64,000 nt of DNA from Symbiodinium natans. Lineage: Eukaryota > Sar > Dinophyceae > Suessiales > Symbiodiniaceae. Each line of letters begins with the position of its first letter. Position 1 is the stretch's first letter. Both the position numbers and the translations under genes were made by a program. Below are positions 27,881 through 38,100 of the stretch, in pieces. The notes beneath the pieces are model-generated. The model did not search any database. It was not told the DNA's origin and worked only from the letters and a program-made list of their open reading frames with translations. The stretch lies in the NCBI GenBank assembly GCA_905221605.1, contig CAJNDS010002399.1, forward strand, positions 1-64,000. The letters run 5' to 3'.

Positions 27881-28575
27881 CTTTGTTTCTTTGGTGTTTG
27901 TTTGCTTGGTGGTTGCTTGGTGTGTCTGGCGGATTGTGTGCGCTGACTTTGTTTCACCCTTTACGTCGAGCCCAACAAGACCGGCCTACTGTGCTACTGA
28001 TGTAGTAAAGAGGCGTCAGTCCAAAAAAAAAGCTGCCTTGGATTCGACGGTTGCAGTAAGGGTTCCATGTGATTTTTTGTTTGGCGTTCCATATTTTTTA
28101 GCACGCGGTTCGTGTCTGCTATCCACACCGTCGCGCTAACTCCCGCTCTGCTACGGCTCTGTGGCAATTCGTGAATAGATGTTTCAAACGGGTTTCGTGC
28201 ATGAACGAGGCGGTTCTGGTTGCTGGAGTAAGCTCCGAGGATGTTAGCCAACCTCCCCTAAACCCGAACAGGTGCCTGCGCAGGTCCCCCGCATCTCATG
28301 CTGTCTTCGTGTCGAACTTGGTCCCAAGAGCTGTCTGTCAGCATGCGCAACCCTGAAGCCCTAAACTATAAGAGTCTTAAGCCCTGAACCAGCAAGGCCG
28401 AAACCCGGCCCACCTCATTCTGTTAGCCCCTTAAAGCAACGACACCAGACCCAGAGAGCCCACAAGACCCCCTGATAAGCAGTTTCCCGGCAGTATGCTT
28501 TGAGGACCTTTCCCTCTCCAGAGGGAAAGGTAGGCTTTAACTGCTAAACTCACTCCCTCAAGCTCCGGGGGCACA
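27881..28575. other. Transition region, no gene recognised
   Basis: T/G-rich sequence to about 28000, then mixed sequence. The first degenerate telomere-like heptamers (GCCCTAAAC) appear near 28356. This is the boundary between the telomere-repeat-free left part and the repeat-rich right part of the window. Confidence 0.5.
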
Positions 28576-31500
28576 ATGGGGGATGTCGATGTGGTGGTGC
28601 TTGGCGCTGGGCTGAGTGGCATCTTCCTGGCCCACAGCTTGCAGTCGGAAGGCTGCAGGAGCCCACGGTTCTAGTAGTCAGGGTGTCGGATTTGGGACTG
28701 CCGCCACCACTACCACTACTCGCGACAAAAGAACTGCTGCTGCTGCTGGTGCTGCTATAATAATAATAACTTATTATTGTTACTATTGTTGATTTTTATT
28801 ATTCTTCTTATTATTGCCACTGCTACTGTTTGTACTGGTTGTGGGAGTGGTTGGGAGGAGGACGAAGGAGGAGCAGCATAGTACTTAGCAGCAACAGTAG
28901 TAGAAGTAAGGGAAGCTGTGAAGATCCTTGAAGCTTCCATAGTAAGCCCCCATAGTGATAGTCCCAGCAGCTACAAGCGACGGTGAGGGTTTAGGGGTTA
29001 GGGTTTAGGGTTTAGGGTTGTTTAGGGTACAGCCATATTGCCAACATTGACGTTCGTAGGGTCGATGGCAACGATTGTAAAACGACTTATAGCGCCATTT
29101 ACCACCAACTTAGTCACCAGTGCCAAGCCTGTGAACGCAAACGGCCTTTTCTCACGGAAGCGCCTACTAGCTTCTCAGCTCCCCAAAATGCAGAGCCTCA
29201 GTGGACGGGATCCAGGACCTAAACCCTAAAACCCTAAAACCCTAAAACCCTAAAACCCTAAAACCCTAAAACCCTACAACCCTACAACCCTAAAACCCTA
29301 GAACCCTAAAACCCTAAAACCCTAAAACCCTAAACCCTAAGCCCTAAACCCTAAAACCTAAACCAGGAGCTTTGTCGTCCTAGACCGGCGGAAGGGCATC
29401 GGTGGCATGTGGGCACCTTGGCTTCAGTTGGCCAGGCCTCCTTGCCAGGGCTTGAGCAGATGCACAAGAGATGGAGTCCCCAATTAGGGGTCCTTACGCC
29501 AAACCTTAAACCCTAAACCCTAAACCCTAAACCCTAAACCCTAAACCCTAAACCCTAAACCCTAAACCCTAAACCCTAAACCCTAAACCCTTACATCCAG
29601 GAGCTTTCTGCTTGTGGGTGCTTTGGGATCACATAGACGCAGCTTTGCCTATCTGCTCGCCAGGAAGCCCCATGGCTCCTGCAGCAACCCTTATCGCAAC
29701 CCTGCCCGTATACTTACCCTTAAAGCCATTGTAGTTGATCGTGACCTAGACCCCCGAAAAAGCCCTGCAAAACCCTTATGAAACCTACAAAAAAAGCCGC
29801 CTATAATGAAACTTCATAGCACACACACAGAAGCCCTAAACCCTAAACCCTAAACCCTAAACCCTAAACCCTAAACCCTAAACCCTAAACCCTAAACCCT
29901 AAACCCTAAACCCTAAACCCTAAACCCTAAACCCTAAACCCTAAACCCTAAACCCTAAACCCTAAACCCTAAACCCTAAACCCTAAACCCTAAACCCTAA
30001 ACCCTAAACCCTAAACCCTAACCCTAAACCCTAAACCCTAAACCCTAAACCCTAAACCCTAAATCCTAAACCCTAAACCCTAAACCCTAAACCCCGCAAT
30101 CTCAGGCAGAGCTGAAGTTCCCTGGCCTTCGCACTGACTCGCCCATGGGGCTTTATGCCTACTCCTTCCATCCGTCGGCCACCACGACGCGGATGATGCC
30201 GACCAGGGAGGATTCGGGCTTCAAGGTTCAGGGTTTTTTGGAGGCCTCAGTGGGTAGAATCCGGTTTTGGGCCGTACTATACGTATGTAGGGACTCTAAG
30301 GTATCACAAGTACTGCGCCGTTGGTCTAATCTTGTGTCCTGACGACAGCCCTCGAAGGAGCTCCTGGAGTACTTTCAGGAGGTGGTGGATGAGCATCGGC
30401 TGGCCCAATACATGCGCTTTGAGCAGCATGTCCGGCGAGCAGAGTTCGACTCGAGGAAGGCTGCTTGCAGAGTTGATTTTTGCGGTCTAGGGTTTAGGGT
30501 TTAGGGTGTAGGGTTTAGGGTTTAGGGTGATTCCGGGAGGGTTTGGGGATGTTTAGGGTCTTGGGGCTTGGCAGGTGGGATTCAGGGTCTTCGAGCTTTG
30601 GAGTTCGAGCTCAATACGCCCGGGCACCTAAAAACCTGCACCCCGGAACCCCAGATGTCAGGCGCGATGGACCCTGACCACGGCCGCTGGAGTGTCTTGG
30701 ACATGCCGACACGTGATGAACTGCACAGGTATCTCGGCTGGGTCCGCATCGCTTCTGCTTTTGGCCTGGGAGGAGGGGGGCAACCCTAAACCCTAAACCC
30801 TAAACCCTAAACCCTAAACCCAAAACCCTAAATTTTAGAGGCTTCGCCCTGATGCGCCAGCGCAGAATATTGGTTAAACGAAAGGTTTCTGTTGAGGTTC
30901 AGCTACATTTCCTAAGGAGTCTCCGATCCAAAAGTTGTTGGTCCAGATTTCAATTTATTCAAACCTCTTGGTCGAAAAGCATCAAAAGGCACTAGCGAGA
31001 ATTCCTATGTTTCAACAAAATTTCATACGAAGTCTCCGATTTCCTCAAGCTCGTTGGTCCATATTTTCAATTTACTTAAACCTCCTTGCCGAAAGGCCTC
31101 AAAAAACATTGGAGAAAACACTTATGTTTTGTCACTACGTTGGGGTTTGTGAGGCCCAGACGGGTCAAAAGCCACGAAAAGTAGCCAATTGTGGTATTTG
31201 CAAGGGGTTTGGAAGGGTTTCAACGGGTTTGGAAGGGTTTCGAAGTTTCGAAGAGTTTAGAAAGGTTTGAGAAGGCTTTAGAAGGGTTTCAAGGGTCTAC
31301 AAGGGTTTTGTCGTACGGGTTTAGAAGGATTGAGAAGAGGGTTTAGAAGGACTTTAGACGAGTTTGAAGGGTTTAGAAGGGTTTTGGAAATATGTTGAAG
31401 GGTTTAGAGGGTTTTTAAGCAGGGTTTAGAAGTAGGTTTTAGAGCTTAGAAGGGTTTATAAGGATTTAGAAGGGTTTAGAAGGGGTCAGGGTTTGCAAGA

Positions 31501-32109
31501 GTTTAGAAGGGTTTTAAGGAGGGTTTAGAAGGCTTTTTGCCGGCTGCAATTGCCTGCTGGGGGGTCTCCAAGAAGGATAGTGCGCGCCACTGCGGCCTGC
31601 GGGAACATAAGCCAGCCCCCCCCCCCCCCCTCTCTTGTTCAATGGCCCCCCCCCCCCCCCCCCCCCTCCCCCCTCTTGTTCAAGGGGGGGGGGGGGGCCC
31701 CCCCCCCCCCCCCCCCCTTGGTCAATAACAGTGTTCTTAATAGGGTTTCACTTGATTTTAATTAACGTTTTAATAGGACTTCTTTTGATTCTAATCGGGT
31801 TTTTGTTACTTGTGAAAGATTTCTAATAATATGAATGAGATTTTTATCCCTTCTAATAAGATTTGTATTAGGTTTAACGGGATTCGTATTGAAATAATAG
31901 AAATCCTTGTCGAATTAAGTTCAACTCCTATTACAATTGATTGAACTGCTATTAAAAATTAGTAGAAGTCCGATTAGAAATGCTACGAAAAAAGAAGGCA
32001 AATAGAAATCTTGTTACATTAATAGAAATCCTCTTGAAATTAGAAGGATTCCGAATAAAAGCAATAGGAATCCTACCAAACATGGCAGAGGAAATGTGGA
32101 ATTGAGCAT

Positions 32110-32155
<46 letters not shown>

Positions 32156-35100
32156 GGGGGAGGGGGTTTGTTGGGTGAAGGGGGGGGGGGGGGGAGGGGG
32201 GGGGGGCTTACCTTGAATATCCGCAGGCCTCTTTTTTACGCACTCTCGAGGCCAGAAAACACGGAAAACAAATTTGTTTCCATAGGGCGCTCTGTAAACA
32301 AAGCTGTTTACCTCGGGTCCCGGAAGGTTTGACGAAGACCCAAGATGGTCCAAAATCCTTCAAGTTGCCCATTGGGCGGGTTTTCCAGACTCGGAAACCA
32401 AATCGGGTTTAGAAAATACGGGGCTGGGGCGGGACCGTGTGGGACAGGAAAGCCCAACCCTAAACCCTAAACCCTAAACCTTAAACCCTAAACCCTAAAC
32501 CCGAAACCCTAAACCCTAAACCATAAACCCTAAACCCTTAAGCCCTAAACCCTAAAAGTTGAAGGCTTTAGGTTGGTTCCTGGGGGGAGAGGGGGCTTTA
32601 CCCACTGAATTGACCAGGGCGCCAGCTGCGCTGGCGAACCCTAAGCCCTAAACCCTGAACCCTGAACCCTGAACCCTGAACCCTGAACCCTAAACCCTAA
32701 ACCCTAAACCCTAAACCCTAAATGCCTTGTTTACTTAATTGTAAGGGGTTTGTTTGTTACTACACGCTAAACACTGAAGCCCTAAACCCCTAAACCCTAA
32801 ACAGTGACATGGCTTTGGTTGTCGATGTTTGCAAAGCTTTGCATTTTCCTGTGTTTACGGTGGGAAATGTAAGATTTGATGTTCAGACCCCTGACTTGTA
32901 ACAGCCTTTTGCTTGTGATGCAAATGTCTGGCGATTTGGTGTGTTAGTTACGAGGTTCGGTGTTCAGTGCATGTGCTGCCGTTCCATTTGGTTCAAACTC
33001 GAGCTGTTCGTAAGAACACTTGAGTCTAGTGACTCGTCACGCAATGCACATGCAGCACCCACGGAATGCACATCCGTACCCATGGAATGCACATCCGCAC
33101 TCATGGAATGCACATCCGCATTGCGGCAAATGCATCTCCACGCCCAGACTTATTCTTAGTTTTACAGTTTAGTAGGGTCTGGCACCTTCGTGTACAGTCC
33201 ATGCATTTTCGCATACAGCGTCCCTCTTTCTTTCTCTTTCTTCCTGACCATGCTGATGCTCGCCGCCTGCGTGTCCGCTTGCGTTGGCTTTATGGCTCCG
33301 ATCTCAGTCGCATGCTCCGCAGCTCGATTTGCGTGCGTATAGTTGAGGGTACTGTGCGTATATTTACTCGTGACTTGTCCACGAGCACGCAAGGTGAGCT
33401 GGCGACTGGAGCGCAAAAAGGCCTATGACTTCTTCTTCAGTGTCATCATTTCTTTTTGGCCATTTGTTCGTCTACGTAGTAAGTATCTTGACAGTTTCGT
33501 GGACGCCTGCATGTGGAGGCTGATCGGACAGTCGTCTGGCGCTCGGTTTATGTTGCTTGGTTTGTGTGTGTTGTGTATGCGTTGTGATGGTGCACTAAGG
33601 GAGAACAAGATGCGGACGTCCAGGGCTTGATTCGTGGTGCTTGGTTTGCGCGTCGTCGTGTGTCTACGTGTGTTGCAGGTTCATGAGCCCGGTGAATCTG
33701 CGGCGGTTTGGGGCTCAATTCCCGTTGTTTGTTGTGGTCGCAAGGATTTATATAGATATCATATATATATATACACATATATATATATATCTGTACGTAA
33801 GGCGGAAGGTGCTGATGAGGAATCGCTTGTCTGGACCTTTAGCTGCTTGAAGTGTCTGCGTTTAGGTTTGCTGCACGTTGTGCTTTCTGAAGTGTCTTCG
33901 CGCGGTTTAAGTGTGCGTCGTCACTTGCGTGTATCTGTGTGCATGTGCGCCTTTCGTGTTCGTGGCATTTCTGAGGCCTCTGAGTGGGACGTTTTTGCAT
34001 GAAGCAGTTCTTATAGCGACTTTCATTAGAAGGTCTGTAGACAGGTTTGCCGCAATCTGAAAAAGTAGTTAAAAGGGATGCGGAACACATTTCTACAAGA
34101 ATGATGTTAAAAGGGCTTTGGAGGCTGCAAAGACCCGCAGGACCTGTCCGGGAGGCCCAAAAACACGGAAGAACACAAAATTGTTTCCAGAAGGCGCGTT
34201 GCAAGCAAATCCGTTTACAGCGAGCCCCGGGAGGTCTGGAAAGGTCAGAAAAGGGTCCAAAATCCTTCAAGTTGCCCATTGGGCGGGTTTCCCAGGCTCG
34301 GAACTCAAATCGGGTTTAGAAAATCTGGGATTGGTGGGGGACCGTGTAAGAGAGAGGAAAAACTGAAATCGAGTTTAGAAAAATGATTGAAGCTTTGGGT
34401 GGGTTCCTGGGGGGAGGAGGGGTCCCACACCTGTGGCGAATTGCCTAGGGCGCCAGCTGCGCTGACGAGCCCTAAACCCTAAACCCTAAACCCTAAACCC
34501 TAAACCCTACATCCTAAACCCGAAGGGCTTCAGATGGGTTCATGAGTGCTGGGGCTTGATGGTTTGAGGGTTTCGGGGCTCAGCGTTTGGGAACTCGGGG
34601 GCTTCAAGTTCTTAAAGTGGGCCCAAGGTTACTTCGACCTTTTCGATCCCTACATCCCAGAGATCCCGGGCATGGCAGACTTTGCAGGGAAGCTGGTGCA
34701 CACGCATTCCTGGCCGGAGGACTGGCGCAGGGTGAAGGGCTCAGGCCCACCTCCAAACAAAGAGGTGTTCAGCAAGATAAGAGGGCACAAAGTGAAACTG
34801 GAGGATTAAGAAAGCTTGGCATTTACAATTTATTTACAATTTAAGGCTTAGGGTTGGGGGGGTAAAGCTTAGGGCTGAAGGGCTAAAGCTCAGGGTTAGA
34901 GCCTAGGGTTTAGGGTTTAGCGTACAGGGTTCCATGCGTTTCACCTAACGCGTTTGTGGGGGTTACAGGCACTTGAAGGGTCCCGGGTTTCTGAACATCC
35001 CCATATGAGTTCCTCACAACGGGGTCCCCTTAAAGGTTCCTTTAAAGGTTCCTGAAGGGTTCCTTCATGAGTTGACCCCTTGCTCTTAAACCCTAAACCC

Positions 35101-38100
35101 TAAGCCCCAAGCCCTAAACCCTAAACCCTCAACCCTCAACCCTAAACCCTAAACCCTAAACCCTAAACCCTAAACCCTAAATCCTAAACCCTAAACCCTA
35201 AACCCTAAACCCTAAACCCAAAGCAGGACATGAGTCTCGAAGGCAAGCGAGTCATCCTCGTGGGCAGTGGGGCCTCGGCAGTGGCTGGGCCTTTTTCTCG
35301 GGAGTGTCGGGTTTTAGGGTGTTTAGGGTTTAGGGTTTAGGGTTCTTTCCCTTTAAGAAGAGAACATTATGGTATAGAGATCCGAACAAAAGGGTCCCTG
35401 TCATGAGAAGGCCTTTGAAAGTATAGTAAAGGGCCTTTAAAGAAAGGAGGCTCTATGCTCAGAGTCGATGTTATTCAGATCGTCTCTTGTTGGGGGCCGA
35501 CCCTGTCTTCTGCGCCCTGCCCAGGTCACCGCTGCGCCTGCCTTGGCGGAACGGTCCCGGAGCGTGGTGATGCTGCAGCGCTCACCGAGCTATATCAAGT
35601 CGGCACCTCTGCGCCCCTGGGCACTCAACGAGAACCACGCCACCACATTTGTAGTTTTTTGTTTTGACGGGGTCTTGAGGGATTGCTTAGGATCCTTAGT
35701 TGAAGAATGTGCCTGGCATCATAGTCAAGGATCCCAGCACCTTTCTGCCCATGCAGTATTTATGCCCAATTGTGAGCTGCCCTCGTCTCAACCGCAGCGG
35801 TAGCTTCCTGGTGGCCAATACATGTGCATCAAGCGAGGAAGTTGCTTGATTCGAGCATGAGGTCATGCGCCGTGGTCTGCGTGGTCCATTGCCGCCTGGT
35901 TGGTGAAAGCCGGAGGCGTATTCCGATGGCTGGGGCGGTGCCTGCTACCCAGCGCAACCCTAAACTGTAAGCCCCAAAGCCAAACCCAAAGCCCCTAAAA
36001 CCCCCAACTAAGTTCTAAACCATTCCAAGTACTTGGCCAGCCTAGCGCTTTCAGACGAAACTCGCCAAACTAGTGAAGCCATCAGGCACAGAAGCACAAT
36101 CAAAACCACTAGGCCCTGAGCACTACACCCTAAGCCCGAAACCCTAAACCTTAAACCCCAAACCCCGACCCCCAAACCCCAAACCCTGAACCCCAAGCCC
36201 CAAACCCCAAACCCCAAACCCTAAACCCTAAACCCCAAACCTTAAACCCCAAACCCTAAACCCTCCATCCCGACCCAAGATTTTCGCTGATCTTCCGACG
36301 GCTGCGCCGCGAAGCCCTGGGGGAGGCCAAGGCCTACAACGAGAAGCGGTGCGCTTGGAGCGCGGGTTGCCCCGAGGCGCTCTAGGGTTTAGGGTTTAGG
36401 GTTTAGGGTTTAGGGTTTAGGGTTTAGGGTTTAGGGTTTAGGGTTTAGGGTTTAGGGTTTAGGGTTAGGGTTTAGGGTTTAGGGTTTAGGGTTCTGGGTT
36501 CTATGCTTTGCTTCTGAGGCTTCTAAAGGGGGGGGGGGTTTTGGGATTGCAGGGGTTGACAAGGGCTTCAGAAGTGCTTTGTGACTTGAAGGGTCCTTTC
36601 TCGAGGTATGTTGGAGTCGATGGGAAGTGTACCACCAAGTGTTCGATTCCTCGGGTTTAGGGTTCATACCCTAAACCCTAAACCCTAAACTCTAGACCCT
36701 AAACCCTAAACAGTAGATCGATTCTGTGGTTTGAGAGTTGACTTGGGGGCTGGTGTTGAGATTGCGTGGAAGGTGCGGTGTGCAGCATAGTGCGAACCGT
36801 GGCCTTAACCCGAAACCCTAGACCCTAAGCCCTAAATCCTCAAAATCGTTGAGCCAAACCCCTGAAACAGCTTCTTTCTTCAGCACCCTAACCCCTAAAC
36901 CCTAAACCCTAAACCCTAAACCCGTTTGCGAGGCACTCGCAGCCCGTTCGCGTGAGAGTCGTGCCGCTGTCGATGCCGTCGCTGACCGCCTCCCTGAGTT
37001 GCGCCGCCACTTCACTCCGTCTTACCAGGCCATTTTAGGGTTTAGGGTTTAGGGTTTAGGGTTTAGGGTTTAGGGTTAAAGGTTTTGGGGAGGCGAGCCG
37101 CTCTTCTGAATGAAGAGCCCCTGTGTCAACCGTTGTGGTCAGCTCGAGTGTAGGTTTCGGGGCCCAGGGTCAGGGTTTAGGGTTGAGGGTTGGGTTTAGG
37201 GTTTAAGGTTTAGGGTGCAAGGTTTAGGGTTTAGGGTTTGGTGTTTAGGGTTGAGGGTTCGGAGTCGCAGGGTTCAAGATTAACCGGGCTTAGGACACAA
37301 CAGTCTCAGGGCTTACAGTGTCAAAATGGTGTCGCTGGCAGTTTGTTAAATCTTTGCTGCCGCTAAAGCCTCATGAATTCCCAGAGATTGTTGGGCTGAG
37401 GCTAAGCAAATCCCAACACCAGAACTGGATGCAGCTTTGAAGTGTGCTTCTGCGGAGCCGACCGAAGGTTTTCGAGCAGAGGACGTGCTTTGCTCCCGGC
37501 GATGAGTTCTTCATGGCCATTCAGCGAGGTCGCCTCAGAATCGTCACAGCGCACCCTGCCGGAGTTTGCACGCCTTGCTTTACTGACTAAACCCTAAACC
37601 CTAAACCCTTAACCCTTAACCCTAAACCCTAAACCCTGAACCCTGAACCCTGAACCTGAAAAGCCCTAAACTGTAAAGCTTGCCCCCGAAACTTCACACA
37701 CCTTGCAGCAACCTAAAGCCTTGAACCCGGAAGAAGTCGGGATCGGGTCCAACGACTTGGGGCCCCCTATGTCAGCTACATCACTACATGGGATCAGAAT
37801 ATGGTCTGTAAACCCAGACCCTAGACTCCAAACCCTGAGCCCGAAACTCTACAGATCCTAAACCCCAGACCCTAAACCGTAAACCCTAAACCCTAAACCC
37901 TAAACCCTAAACCCTAAACCCTAAACCCTAAACCCTAAACCCTAAACCCTAAGCCTATCAGGCACATCGACCGCTTCACCCGGACGGGCATTCGCCTCCA
38001 GCGGCTCTCCGAAACCGAGAGCCGGCTCGCAGAGAGCTTCGGGGAGGCGGAGATGCCGGAACACTTGGAGGCCCACGACCTGTTTAGGGTTTAGGGTTCA

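Noticed and set aside
29219-30094. True chromosome end (telomere)
   Set aside because: Arrays are interstitial, occur in both orientations and are followed by exons of one continuous gene; they do not mark a terminus.
30562-30661. Frame reading GGIQGLRALEFELNTPG… as an exon of the monooxygenase
   Set aside because: The exon 30662-30728 in another frame (ARWTLTTAAGVSW…) joins both neighbours in frame and fits the family, so the upstream frame is intronic.
31537-32353. Poly-proline / poly-glycine ORFs on both strands
   Set aside because: They arise from C and G homopolymers within intron 5 of the monooxygenase gene.
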